DNA of 64,000 bases from RYN-230 sp963720645 (lineage in GTDB: Bacteria > Actinomycetota > Actinomycetes > Streptosporangiales > Streptosporangiaceae). Both the position numbers and the translations under genes were made by a program. The DNA lies in NCBI GenBank assembly GCA_963720645.1, contig CAVRFX010000019.1, positions 558,001 through 622,000 of the forward strand, in the 5' to 3' direction. The notes under the pieces were generated by a model that ran no database searches, had not been told where the DNA came from, and saw only the letters and a list, made by a program, of their open reading frames with translations. Shown here piece after piece: positions 9,359 to 18,211 of the stretch (positions are counted from its first letter, which is position 1; each line of letters starts with the position of its first letter).

Positions 9359-9424
9359 TTGCTGCGCGCAAAGGTTCGGGCTCTAGCTTCATAGGCTCTC
9401 GCCTTCCTCGCGCATCGACGGCGG

Positions 9425-9607
9425 CTATGCGTACGGCGACCAGCGGTGCCACCGGTCCAGAAGATGGCGGACAACGTGGGGCCTGTGCGGCCTGTGCGGA
9501 TGAAGGGCCATCACGACCTCCCTTCCTTCATTGCACACATACACCTCCGGGCGTTCCGGCATTAGAGGCCTTGGCCCCGTTTCAAGCGTGATATGGAGCA
9601 CAGTCAC
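9425..9607 (-). CDS. Doubtful small ORF, His-rich
   Basis: A GTG-initiated ORF of 60 residues ('MTVLHITLETGPRPLMPERPEV' ... 'HPHRPHRPHVVRHLLDRWHRW'). It has no ribosome site and no recognisable family. I list it because it is the only plausible coding stretch in this gap. Confidence 0.2.
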   Translation of the reverse strand: MTVLHITLETGPRPLMPERPEVYVCNEGREVVMALHPHRPHRPHVVRHLLDRWHRWSPYA

Positions 9608-9834
9608 TTTCAGGCGGAGCTAGTCGCGGTCACTGGCCGGTATCCCCGCCGGACCGGACCCAGCCCAGCCGCCAAAGCCCAGCCGCCAAAGCCCGGGCAG
9701 CACAGGCCCAGCAGTCAGTTCTGCGGACCGGGTCAGCCTGCCCGCCCCGCCGTTCGGCCGTCACGGCTGCGGGCTGGCCACCACGGTGCCGACGCGCTAT
9801 GCTTCGCCGCACCGTGCTGGTGGGGGAGGTGCCG

Positions 9835-10296
9835 GTGACAGCAGAGCCGGAAGGCCAGATGGCGAGCCGCGGCCGCCTCAGGGCGTCCCATGCTGACCGC
9901 GAGCACGTCATCGACATGCTCAAGGCCGCGTTTGTCGATGGTCGGGTTACCAAAGACGAGTTTGATGCGCGGGTAGGCCAGGCGTTCGCGTCGCGGACTT
10001 ATGCGGAACTGGCCGCAGTCACCGCCGACATCCCCGCCAGGCAGATCGCAGACCAGCCGCCGAGGAACCCGGCCCGCGCCCAGGGCCGGCCGACGATGAG
10101 CCATGCAGCCAAGGCCCGCGGATGTGTGGTCATTGCGCTGGTCATGATGACGGTGGCCACGTTCGCCCCCGGTGGTCCGGCGCTTCTCCTGTTCGCACCT
10201 CTCTGTCTTACGGCTTTGATGGTTGCCGCTGCCCAGATACTCGCCTCACAGCACGAGAAGCGCTCCCGTGGTCAGCTAGCGGGGCCTAGCACCTAG
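9835..10296 (+). CDS. DUF1707 domain membrane protein
   Basis: The GTG at 9835 is preceded by GGGGGAGG at 9822-9829. Residues 10-60 form the DUF1707 domain: 'LRASHADREHVIDMLKAAFVDGR' is followed by 'TKDEFDARVGQAFASRTYAELAAVTAD'. This short helical module is frequent at the N-terminus of actinobacterial membrane proteins. Two hydrophobic segments follow ('GCVVIALVMMTVATFA' and 'ALLLFAPLCLTALMVAAAQI'), then a basic tail. The total is 153 residues, and its role is unknown. Confidence 0.8.
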   Translation: MTAEPEGQMASRGRLRASHADREHVIDMLKAAFVDGRVTKDEFDARVGQAFASRTYAELAAVTADIPARQIADQPPRNPARAQGRPTMSHAAKARGCVVIALVMMTVATFAPGGPALLLFAPLCLTALMVAAAQILASQHEKRSRGQLAGPST

Positions 10297-10473
10297 CGCT
10301 GGGCGGGACACGAGCGGTGCTGGCCTGGGCGCCCGACGGGCCGCCGGGACCCCCAGATGGCCTGGGCGATAAAGGGCACCCAGCATTATGGTGCGCAAGG
10401 ACCATGTATCCAGGGCGGCGACGCCTGCTCACGTGCGCGGCGTGGGGATGGTGACCGCCAGGGAGGCAGCGAC

Positions 10474-11220
10474 ATGTCCGGCGCGCAGTTGTATGACACC
10501 ATCGGAGCCACGTACACCGTGACGCGGCGCACCGAGCCGCGGATCGCCGCAAACGTCTGGGCTGCGCTCGGCGATGCGCGGACGGTATTGAATGTCGGGG
10601 CTGGCACCGGCTCCTACGAGCCTCCCGGTCGTGACGTCACCGCGGTGGAACCGTCAGCGCTCATGCGTGCGCAGCGCCCCGCAGGCGCAGCGCCGTGCGT
10701 GGCTGCCGTCGCGGAGAGACTTCCGTTCGAGGACCAGTCCTTCGACGCCGCGATGGCTTTTTCCACCGTTCATCACTGGCAGGACCCGATCGCGGGCCTG
10801 CGCGAGATGCGGCGCGTGGCTCGCCGCGTCGTGGTGTTCACGATCGACGACAGTGACACCGGATGGCTTCGCCGGTTCTGGCTTACCCGCGACTACCTGC
10901 CTGAGGTCGCTGACCTCTTCGCAGGGCGGCCTTCGCTGACCGAGCAGGCCCGCGCGATCGGAGCCCGCATGGAGCCGGTGCTCGTTCCATGGGACTGCGC
11001 TGACGGCTTCTTCGAGGCCTACTGGCGCCGGCCCGAGGCATACCTGGACGATCATGTACGTCGCGGAGTATCGGTGTGGGCCCGAGTCGGGCCGGAGGCC
11101 GAGCAGCGGGCCGTGCGCAGCCTCCGTGATGATCTTGTCTCAGGCCGGTGGGCCGAGCGCAATCACGACCTCGTCGCTCTCGAGGCAGCGGAGCTTGGCC
11201 TTCGCCTGCTCGTAACCTGA
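10474..11220 (+). CDS. SAM-dependent class I methyltransferase
   Basis: The ATG at 10474 follows GGGAGG with seven-base spacing. This 248-residue Methyltransf_11-type protein has motif I 'VLNVGAGTGSY' near residue 38, the acidic residue of motif II in 'VTAVEPS', and the post-motif 'AERLPFEDQSFDAAMAFSTVHHW'. The substrate cannot be read from sequence. It is a soluble single gene, and its 3' end is overlapped by the antisense tail of the TetR relic. Confidence 0.85.
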   Translation: MSGAQLYDTIGATYTVTRRTEPRIAANVWAALGDARTVLNVGAGTGSYEPPGRDVTAVEPSALMRAQRPAGAAPCVAAVAERLPFEDQSFDAAMAFSTVHHWQDPIAGLREMRRVARRVVVFTIDDSDTGWLRRFWLTRDYLPEVADLFAGRPSLTEQARAIGARMEPVLVPWDCADGFFEAYWRRPEAYLDDHVRRGVSVWARVGPEAEQRAVRSLRDDLVSGRWAERNHDLVALEAAELGLRLLVT

Positions 11221-11221
11221 A

Positions 11222-11400
11222 CGTCGCGCCTTTGGTCGAGGGTGGCGAGGAAGCTCTCGGCCGCGTCCTGGACCCGGTCTCGGTCACCCGTGGCGAGCAG
11301 GTCGAGCAGCAGCCCGCGGATCGTCGCGATCACCAGTGTGGCCGCGCGCGTCGCCGTCGCCGTGGCCGGGAGGAACCGGCCGAAGGACCAGGCAGGCTGG
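11222..11400 (-). pseudogene. TetR-family regulator, C-terminal fragment
   Basis: The minus strand is open through 'SFGRFLPATATATRAATLVIATIRGLLLDLLATGD' and 'DAAESFLATLDQRR', which resembles the ligand-binding C-terminal domain of TetR regulators. It has no start codon and no DNA-binding domain upstream, and the frame runs on into the antisense of the methyltransferase before stopping. It is a relic. Confidence 0.45.
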
Positions 11401-11491
11401 CCGTCGTTGCATCAGCTAACCAGTGGCGTCATGCTGAAGACGTCTGCTTAAGCGGGTGTCAGGGCAGCCCCGGCACCAGAGAGGTTGCCCG

Positions 11492-11734
11492 ATGGCGAGC
11501 GACAAGGAGGAACGAAACACGGTCCTCGGGATGCCGCGCGACGCGGATCCCTATGCCAGGCAGGGTGAGGAACCGCAGCGCGTCCTGGGCTTCCCTGTCG
11601 GCCAGTTCGGTCCCGTCGATCCGGATCTGCTCCGGTCACTCAGGCATCCCATCAAGGCGTACAAGCGATGGGCGCTACGCCGCCGCCTGGGTCCTTACGC
11701 ACCTGAGGAGGGTGACTCAGAGCCGGAGGGCTGA
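11492..11734 (+). CDS. Small conserved-looking hypothetical protein
   Basis: An 80-residue acidic/basic mixed protein starting 'MASDKEERNTVLGMPRDADPY', with a middle 'VLGFPVGQFGPVDPDLLRSLRHP' and an end rich in Glu. The ATG at 11492 follows AGAGG. It has no signal, membrane segment or known domain. Codon use is typical of a real high-GC gene. I do not recognise its function. Confidence 0.5.
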   Translation: MASDKEERNTVLGMPRDADPYARQGEEPQRVLGFPVGQFGPVDPDLLRSLRHPIKAYKRWALRRRLGPYAPEEGDSEPEG

Positions 11735-11766
11735 TCCCCGAAAGGCGAGGGCTGTCTCCGGTTCGG

Positions 11767-11979
11767 CTACTCGTTCCGCCATTCGCCGCCGTGCTCTTTG
11801 GCGTACCTGCGCTGTTTACGCGGAGAATCAGCAAACTGGCCGTACATGTCCTGGGCCGTACGGTGAGTCCGGCGGGTCAAAGATCGCGTTCTGAAACCAA
11901 CCAGGCTCACGAATCCCCAGATCGCCAAGATCACTACAACGAGGAAGAGAAGAGCCTCCCACCACGGCATCTGGATCAC
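11767..11979 (-). CDS. Small single-pass membrane protein
   Basis: A 70-residue product with one hydrophobic helix near the N-terminus ('ALLFLVVVILAIWGFVSLVGF') and a basic cytoplasmic tail ('RTRSLTRRTHRTAQDMYGQF'). The GTG at 11979 and the ATG at 11970 are both possible starts; the latter has GGGGTGA at suitable spacing. It is convergent with the preceding small gene. Function unknown. Confidence 0.5.
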   Translation of the reverse strand: MIQMPWWEALLFLVVVILAIWGFVSLVGFRTRSLTRRTHRTAQDMYGQFADSPRKQRRYAKEHGGEWRNE

Positions 11980-12315
11980 CCCATCTCAGCCGGATGATGA
12001 CGTTTTCCTTCCCCGCAGGACCGGCTGAAACGTGGGGAGGGGAGCGACTCTGCTGCCGGAAGCTCCAGCCGCGGGACCGCCGCAACAGGACGAGCTCCCT
12101 GAACACCCGCTGCTTGCCCGGCCCCGGCCGCCTGGCCAGCACGAAGGGATCCCCGGGTACCACGTCCCGCGACTCGGTCCCCGGCTCTGAGCAGGGGCTG
12201 GTTTACGCTGATGGAGGCCAAGGTCATGACATGCCACGGGATATGACTACATGGCGCCTTCGACCTTGCGCTGATCTGCCCGTTCGGACCGCTGACGAAC
12301 ACGGCCGGAGGCCTC
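11980..12315. other. Gap with no supported gene
   Basis: About 335 bases between the small membrane protein and the DUF2252 gene. Both strands contain open stretches, but none has a ribosome site, domain or convincing composition. I see no RNA gene or strong hairpin here. Confidence 0.4.
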
Positions 12316-13808
12316 ATGGAAGAGCGTTCGCACCCGGGTCAGACCTCGCGGGCCGGGACCACGCACGCGGCTGCCTCCACGTTCGCGTCGGCATGGAGGC
12401 GGGCCCACCTGACCGTGGATCAGCGGGTGGCCAGGGGCCGGACCGCGCGCAAGGAGGCCCCGAGGTCGAGCCACGGGCGGTGGGCACCCGCACCGGACCG
12501 CCCAGATCCGGTCGCGCTGCTCGGCGGAGCAGGCGGAGAGCCGGGTCGCCCAGCTGGTCCCCATCCGGTACGGGCGGATGCTGGTTTCTCCCTTCACGTT
12601 CTTCCGGGGCGGCGCCCTGATCATGGCGGCGGATCTGGCGGCGACCCCTCAGTCAGGGGTCACCGTGCAATTGTGCGGTGACGCGCACCTGTCGAACTTC
12701 GGCCTGTTCGGCACGCCCGAGCGGCAGATGCTGTTCGACATCAACGATTTCGATGAGACCCTCCCCGGCCCGTGGGAATGGGACGTCAAGCGCCTGGCGG
12801 CGAGTTTCGAGGTGATGGGACGCGACCGCGGCTTCAGCCCCGCCGACCGCCGGGACATCGTCATGGCCGGGGTGAAGGAGTACCGGGACCGCATGCGCGA
12901 GGCGGCCGGGATGCGCTCCCTGGAGGCCTGGTACGAGCACCTCGAGGCCGGGATGCTGCTCAAGCTGGTCCACAAGGAGGTCCGCGTCAAACGGGTCAGC
13001 AAGAAGGAGGCCCGGGCGACCGAGGAGATGGTGGCGAAGGCGCGTACCCGCGACAGCACGCGGGTGTTCGCCAAGCGGGCCGACGAGGTCGACGGTGAAC
13101 TGCGGATCGTCGCCGACCCCCCGCTCATCATCCCGATCGAGGACCTGATCCAGCCCGGGTCGGAATGGGAGGACCCGGCTCCGCTGATCAAGAATCTGCT
13201 CAGTTCCTACCGGCGCACGCTCGGCCGCCAGCACCACCCGGTCGAGGAGTACCGCTACGCCCACGTGGCCCACAAGATCGTGGGCGTAGGCAGCGTCGGA
13301 ACCCGCTGCTACATCATGCTGCTGCTCGGCCGGGACCACAACGACCCGTTGTTCCTGCAGGTCAAGGAGGCGCAAGCGTCTGTGCTCGAGCGTTTCCTGG
13401 GCGCGAGCGCATACTCCCACCATGGCGAGCGGGTCGTAGCCGGGCAGCGCCTGATGCAGGGCGCGACCGACATCTTCCTGGGCTGGCAGCGCATCAAGGG
13501 GCTGGACGGCGTGACCCGTGACTACTACGTGCGCCAATTCCAGGACTGGAAGGGCAGCGCGGACGTGGACACCATGCTCCCGCCCGGGGCCACCCTGTAC
13601 TCGCGTATCTGCGGCGCGACCCTGGCCCGGGCGCATGCCCGCTGGGGCGACCGCATCGCCATTTCCTCCTACCTGGGCAAGAGTGATGCTTTCGACCGGG
13701 CGATCGCAGACTTCTCCGCCGCGTACGCCGACCAGAACGAGCGGGACTACGCCGCGTTCCGCGCGGCCGATCGACTCGGGTCGCCTGATCGCCCAAACCG
13801 GGCTGTAG
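12316..13808 (+). CDS. DUF2252 family protein (two frameshifts)
   Basis: DUF2252 proteins are soluble and kinase-fold-like, with unknown function. The N-terminus has 'HLTVDQRVARGRTARKEAPRSSH'. After a shift near 12525 the core follows with 'IRYGRMLVSPFTFFRG', 'VQLCGDAHLSNFGLF', 'DINDFDETLPGPWEWDVKRLA' and 'GVGSVGTRCYIMLLLGRD'. A second shift near 13775 leads to the usual ending 'DSGRLIAQTGL' and stop 13806-13808. HLSNFG and DFDET resemble the catalytic and metal-binding loops of aminoglycoside-phosphotransferase-like kinases. The collinear length of about 497 residues fits the family, so the gene is probably intact in the organism. Confidence 0.8.
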
Positions 13809-13871
13809 CCGGGATACCGGCCGGGGAAGAGCGGCCGGTCTTGCGAACTCAATGTACGGATAACGGCAGGA

Positions 13872-14816
13872 TCAGCGCCCCTGGGCAGCCCAGAGTGCGG
13901 CGACGTGCCGGTGATCTGTCCCGCAGCAGCCTCCGAGGATTGAGAGGGCCGGCAGCTTCGGGGTCAGCCTGGCCTGGGCGGCCACGAGCACGCCGATATC
14001 GCCCTCGTCGAGCTCCTCGGCCTCGTCGAGTTCGGCGTGGCTGCGGGTGGACGCGTTGGGCCGGATCCCGGCGATGCGGCGGCGCCACGGGCCGTCGTCG
14101 CCCAGCCCCTGGGAGATATGAGTGGGGTGGGCACAGTTGATCAGGTAGTAGTCGGGCGGCGCGGCCTGGTCAACGGCGGCGATAGCGTCCGCGATCGTGG
14201 TGCCGCTGGGCAGCCGGCCGTCCGTCTCGACCGTGAACGAAATCGCGATAGGAAGCCCGGCCGTGCGGGCGGCCTGCACGATGCCGATGGCCTCGCCGAC
14301 GTCGGTGAGCGTGTACGCGGCGGCCATGTCGGCATGGGCCGACGCGAAGGCCGCGAGCTGAGGTCCGTGATACTCGGCCGCCTCGGCAGGGTCGAGCCGC
14401 TGACCCGCCGAATATCCGTCGTCCCGGGGACCGATCATGCCGCTGATGATCACGTCGGCGACCGTCAGGGTGTAGCGGGCGCGCAGCCGGTCCAGCAGGG
14501 CGATGGCCGCCCGGTTGACCCGGGCCAGGCTTTCCGCGTCATAGCCGAGCCGTGCTCCCCAGCGGGGATTCGCCCGCCAGGTCGGCGCTTCGAGGATCAG
14601 GCCCGCCCGGGCCGCCGCGGCGATCGCGGCGTAGTCGTCGTAGTAGAGCTCCAGCCGCGACCTGCCCTCCGGGCTGTCGAGGAGCGGGAAAGCGGCAAAT
14701 TCCGGCAGGTCGGCACCGTGATGGAAGATGAGGTCAGTCTCCATGCCGCCGTCGGTGACGTACCGGCGGCGCCGCAGGTCGGGAAGTCCCGGGCCAGGCG
14801 AAGCGGCCGCGGTCAT
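13872..14816 (-). CDS. Homocysteine S-methyltransferase
   Basis: This is a zinc-dependent enzyme that transfers a methyl group (typically from S-methylmethionine or SAM) to homocysteine to form methionine. The start 'MTAAASPGPG' at 14816 has GGGGGG upstream. The 'TDGGMETDLIF' N-terminal loop, 'INCAHPTHI' carrying one Zn-binding Cys and 'ILGGCCGTD' carrying the paired cysteines are all present. The length of about 314 residues is usual. It stands alone, convergent with the DUF2252 gene. Confidence 0.9.
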   Translation of the reverse strand: MTAAASPGPGLPDLRRRRYVTDGGMETDLIFHHGADLPEFAAFPLLDSPEGRSRLELYYDDYAAIAAAARAGLILEAPTWRANPRWGARLGYDAESLARVNRAAIALLDRLRARYTLTVADVIISGMIGPRDDGYSAGQRLDPAEAAEYHGPQLAAFASAHADMAAAYTLTDVGEAIGIVQAARTAGLPIAISFTVETDGRLPSGTTIADAIAAVDQAAPPDYYLINCAHPTHISQGLGDDGPWRRRIAGIRPNASTRSHAELDEAEELDEGDIGVLVAAQARLTPKLPALSILGGCCGTDHRHVAALWAAQGR

Positions 14817-14847
14817 GCCGGTACCCCCCGTTGATCGGTACGCCTTT

Positions 14848-15044
14848 CTACAAGCCTGACCCACCCCAGCATGTAGCACCAGAGCTGCCTACGCTCAGAT
14901 ACGTGCCCGGGCCGCCATCCCAGGCATTGATGCAGTAACCGGAGCCGCCGTTACCGCAGATCGCCTGGGTCTGTGCCTGCGCGGCCGGCACCCTGCTAAG
15001 AACGGCAGGAGAACTGCTGCGGCCACAACCAATGCCTTCCTCAT
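14848..15044 (-). CDS. Small secreted cysteine-containing protein (frameshifted)
   Basis: ATG 15044, with GGAAAAG upstream, begins a signal peptide 'MRKALVVAAAVLLPFLAG'. A one-base shift near 15000 then gives 'AAQAQTQAICGNGGSGYC' and 'INAWDGGPGTYLSVGSS' to a stop at 14848-14850. The joined product would be about 65 residues with three cysteines. 'ICGNGGSGYCINAW' resembles the start of small actinobacterial ricin-like or glycan-binding secreted proteins. The frameshift at the end of the signal peptide would abolish export if real. Confidence 0.5.
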
Positions 15045-15353
15045 CTGCTTTTCCTTCGCATCGAGACGTCATGGCCCGCGGGGAGAGGCTCCCGGGAGGT
15101 TGTCCCCCTTCCCGGGCCCGCCCCCGCCGCCACCCCGGGCCCACCCCGGCCCGCCGCCACCCCGGCCCGCCACCCCCCGCCTCTGCCTGCCCGCTATGGC
15201 GCAGCACGCGAACAATGCGCGGAAAAGCACCATTGCCGGGCCGGTGACGGTGCACGATTAGCCCGGGACCACCTCATAGCGCAATCCTTTGCACGCTGAG
15301 GCCTGCGGAGCGGGCCGGGCCTTGGCGCGCGTTACCCATCTGGAGAGGTCGCC
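15045..15353. other. Intergenic, very GC-rich low-complexity stretch
   Basis: Divergent promoter space between the small secreted protein and the DUF3311 gene. Bases 15110-15185 are an irregular run of CCCGCC/CCACCCCGG units. I see no gene or array here. Confidence 0.5.
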
Positions 15354-15632
15354 ATGGCCCAGCCCGCCGCCCCGGACACCAGACCGGTCCCCAGGCCGCT
15401 CATCCGGGGCATCGTCACCTGCCTCTTGCTCGCCGCCATCGGCGGCGCCCTGGTCGTGCCGATCTACGCGCGTTCCCTGCCGAAGCTCGGCCCCTTCCCC
15501 TTCTTCTACTGGTACCAGCTGCTCTGGGTGCCCGTGGTGGCCATCGCCTGCTGGCTCTGCTACATGCTCCTGCGCACCAAGCCCGCTGCGGAGGACAGCG
15601 GAACGCCAGGTCAGGCAGGAGCGGAGCGGTGA
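15354..15632 (+). CDS. DUF3311 small membrane protein, symporter partner
   Basis: A 92-residue protein with two membrane helices ('GIVTCLLLAAIGGALVVPIYA' and 'FPFFYWYQLLWVPVVAIACW'), the DUF3311 signature. The ATG lies after 'GGAGAGGTCGCC'. Its TGA overlaps the GTG of the following symporter (GTGA), so the two are translationally coupled. DUF3311 proteins regularly precede sodium/monocarboxylate symporters and are thought to be accessory subunits. Confidence 0.9.
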   Translation: MAQPAAPDTRPVPRPLIRGIVTCLLLAAIGGALVVPIYARSLPKLGPFPFFYWYQLLWVPVVAIACWLCYMLLRTKPAAEDSGTPGQAGAER

Positions 15633-17299
15633 GTCACGTCAACGTGGTCTCGTTCGCCATCGTCGCCGCCTCGTTCCTGGTCGTGACCCTGATCGGCTTC
15701 GCCGGAGCCCGGTGGCGGCCGGCCGAGGACCCGATGCAGCTGAACGAGTGGGGCCTGGGCGGCCGCGGGTTCGGCACGTTCATCAGCTGGTTCCTGCTCG
15801 GTGGCGACCTCTACACCGCCTACACGTTCATCGCCGTGCCTGCGCTGGTGTACGCCACCGGCGCGGCCGGGTTCTACGCGCTGTCGTACACGATCATGGT
15901 GTTCCCGATCGTGTTCGTCTTCGGCCCGCGGCTCTGGTCGGTGGCCCGCGCGCGGGGCTACGTCACCCCCGGCGAATTCGTCCGGGGCCGGTACGGCTCG
16001 CAGGGTCTCGGGCTGGCGGTGACCCTGACCGGGATCCTGGCCACCATGCCCTATATCGCGCTCCAGCTCGTGGGCATCGAATCGGTGCTGGCCGTCATGG
16101 GCGTGGGCACGAACTCACCCAATACGTTCCTCGCCAACCTGCCGCTGGTCATCGCCTTCGTCATCCTGGCCGCCTACACCTACCTGGCCGGGCTGCGCGC
16201 CCCGGCCCTGATCGCGTTCGTCAAGGACGCGCTCATCTACGTGACGGTCATCGTCGCGATCATCTACATCCCGGGGCGGCTGGGCGGCTGGGGGCACATC
16301 TTCGGTGCCGCGTCGGCTCACCTCGCGACCGTCAACCCGGCCACCGGCAAGCCGTACGGCAGCCTGATCGTGCTGCCCGCCGGGGAATGGGCCTACGCCA
16401 CGCTGGCGCTGGGCTCCGCGCTGGCGCTGTTCATCTACCCGCACGCGGTCACCGGGGTCTTCGCCGCCCGGCAGCGCGACGTGATCCGGCGCAACGCGGC
16501 CATGCTGCCCGCCTACTCGCTGGTGCTGGGCCTCATCGCGCTGCTGGGCTACATGGCGCGGGCCACCCCGGCCGTGAACGCCGGTGTCGCGGCCGGCTAC
16601 GGCAACGCGCAGCTGTCCGTGCCGCTGCTGTTCCAGCACATGTTCCCCAGCTGGTTCGCGGGTGTCGGCTACTCGGCCATCGTCATCGGGGCGCTGGTCC
16701 CCGCGGCCATCATGTCGATCGCGGCCGCGAACCTGTTCACCCGCAACATCTACAAGGAGCTCTTCCGCCCCCGGGCCACCCCGGCCCAGGAGACGCGGGT
16801 GGCCCGGCTGGCCTCGCTGTTCATGAAGGTGGGCGCGCTGGGGTTCGCGCTCGAGCTGAACAAGACGTTCTCCATCAACCTGCAGCTGCTGGGCGGGATC
16901 TGGATCCTGCAGACCTTCCCGGCCGTCGTGATCAGCCTGTACACGCGCTGGTTCCACCGCTTCGCGCTGATCATCGGCTGGGCCGTGGGGCTGACCTACG
17001 GCACCATCCAGGCGTACCAGACCCCCGGCGGCGGCCAGCAGCACTTCGGCGCGTCCACGGCTCCGGTGTTCGGGCACGCCACCTACATCGCCATTACCGC
17101 GGTGTTCATCAACCTGCTCGTCGCGGCCGGGTTCACGCTCGTCTTCCGCGCCCTCGGGGTGACGGACGGGTACGACGAGACCCGGCCCGCGGACTACTCC
17201 GCCGACGCGGCACCTGCCGCCGCCGCGCCTGCCGCCGCCGCAGCATCCGCCGCCCCAGGCGCACCCACCGCTCCGGGGACGGTCACTGCGGTCCCGTAG
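15629..17299 (+). CDS. Sodium:solute symporter (SSS family), monocarboxylate/organic-acid type
   Basis: This 556-residue integral membrane protein has about 13 hydrophobic helices and would use the sodium gradient to import a small solute. 'WGLGGRGFGTFISWFLLGGDLYTAYTF' and 'TPGEFVRGRYGS' are typical of the MctP/YhjB-like branch, which takes up carboxylates. The C-terminal tail is alanine/proline-rich and disordered. It starts with GTG overlapping the DUF3311 stop. Its last 17 bases overlap the convergent DNA methyltransferase gene. Confidence 0.9.
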   Translation: MSHVNVVSFAIVAASFLVVTLIGFAGARWRPAEDPMQLNEWGLGGRGFGTFISWFLLGGDLYTAYTFIAVPALVYATGAAGFYALSYTIMVFPIVFVFGPRLWSVARARGYVTPGEFVRGRYGSQGLGLAVTLTGILATMPYIALQLVGIESVLAVMGVGTNSPNTFLANLPLVIAFVILAAYTYLAGLRAPALIAFVKDALIYVTVIVAIIYIPGRLGGWGHIFGAASAHLATVNPATGKPYGSLIVLPAGEWAYATLALGSALALFIYPHAVTGVFAARQRDVIRRNAAMLPAYSLVLGLIALLGYMARATPAVNAGVAAGYGNAQLSVPLLFQHMFPSWFAGVGYSAIVIGALVPAAIMSIAAANLFTRNIYKELFRPRATPAQETRVARLASLFMKVGALGFALELNKTFSINLQLLGGIWILQTFPAVVISLYTRWFHRFALIIGWAVGLTYGTIQAYQTPGGGQQHFGASTAPVFGHATYIAITAVFINLLVAAGFTLVFRALGVTDGYDETRPADYSADAAPAAAAPAAAAASAAPGAPTAPGTVTAVP

Positions 17300-18149
17300 G
17301 TGCCCGGAGGCGCTCGTTGGCCGCCACGACCTGCTCATGATCGATCTCGAACCCCAGGTAGGAGCAGCCCAGCTGGCGGGCGGCCACGCCGGTCGTGCCC
17401 GACCCGCTGAACGGGTCGAGCACGATGACGTCCTCGCCCAGCGTCCCGGAGGCCTGGATGCACCGGCGCGGGAGCTCTTCAGGAAACCGGGAGAAGTGCC
17501 TCAGCCCGGTGAGCTTCTCGTTGCTGAATTCCCAGACGGAGCCGACCGGGGGGGCCGTGCGGAACGGATGCTGCTCCTCGCGGGCGAACAGGTAGATGGT
17601 CTCGTGCTGGCGGTGTGGCCGGCGGCACTTTCCCTCCGGCATCGGGTTGCGCTTGCGCCAGATCACCTCGCCGCGGAAAAGCCAGCCCGCGTCGCACATC
17701 GCGATCACGAGGCGGTAGGGCAGGGCGAGCAGGTTCCCGTACCGCAGCCACGGCTCCCGGGAGTCCAGGAAGGCCTTCCGCCGGTGCCGGGGCTTCACAT
17801 ACGCGGAGTTGGCCGGGTCGAGGCCGGTCCGGCCCGGGCCGAGCGTGCTGTAGGAGTGGTCCCCGGTACGCCAGTTCACCGGGGTGTTGTACGCGTCGCC
17901 GATGTTGAGCCAGAGCAGCCCGCCCGGCTTCAGCTTGGGCAGCAGCGCCGCGAAGATCGCGGCGAGTTCGGCGAGGTAGGCCCGCGGATCGGCCTCGACG
18001 CCGCGGCCCCCGGACGTGCGCTGGCCCCAGTACGGCGGGCTGGTCACCGCGATGTCGATGCAGCCGTCCGGCAGGTCGGCGATCAGCTTCTGGCAGTCGC
18101 CCTCGGTGACCTCGTTCAACGGGAACCGTCCCACGGACGAGATGGCCAC
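17283..18149 (-). CDS. Site-specific DNA methyltransferase, probably N4-cytosine
   Basis: GTG 18149 follows GGGAG. The 288-residue enzyme has catalytic motif IV 'VTSPPYWG' near residue 36 and SAM-binding motif I 'LDPFSGSGTTG' near residue 242. Motif IV before motif I is beta-class order; the TSPPY form is typical of N4-cytosine and some N6-adenine enzymes. 'HETIYLFAREEQHPF' and 'SVWEFSNEK' are common to this group. No restriction endonuclease gene lies beside it, so it looks like an orphan methylase of regulatory or phage origin. Confidence 0.88.
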   Translation of the reverse strand: MAISSVGRFPLNEVTEGDCQKLIADLPDGCIDIAVTSPPYWGQRTSGGRGVEADPRAYLAELAAIFAALLPKLKPGGLLWLNIGDAYNTPVNWRTGDHSYSTLGPGRTGLDPANSAYVKPRHRRKAFLDSREPWLRYGNLLALPYRLVIAMCDAGWLFRGEVIWRKRNPMPEGKCRRPHRQHETIYLFAREEQHPFRTAPPVGSVWEFSNEKLTGLRHFSRFPEELPRRCIQASGTLGEDVIVLDPFSGSGTTGVAARQLGCSYLGFEIDHEQVVAANERLRAPTGPQ

Positions 18150-18211
18150 GCTCGCTCCCGCTCATTACCGATGGCAGTGAGCGGTACTCTACCGGGCCCC
18201 CGCCAGCAGGC

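Noticed and set aside
11980..12315. Minus-strand coding stretch ('SPPHVSAGPAGKENV')
   Set aside because: No start with ribosome site and no recognisable domain.
15110..15185. CRISPR or regular satellite in GC-rich stretch
   Set aside because: Units are irregular CCCGCC/CCACCCCGG variants without constant length.
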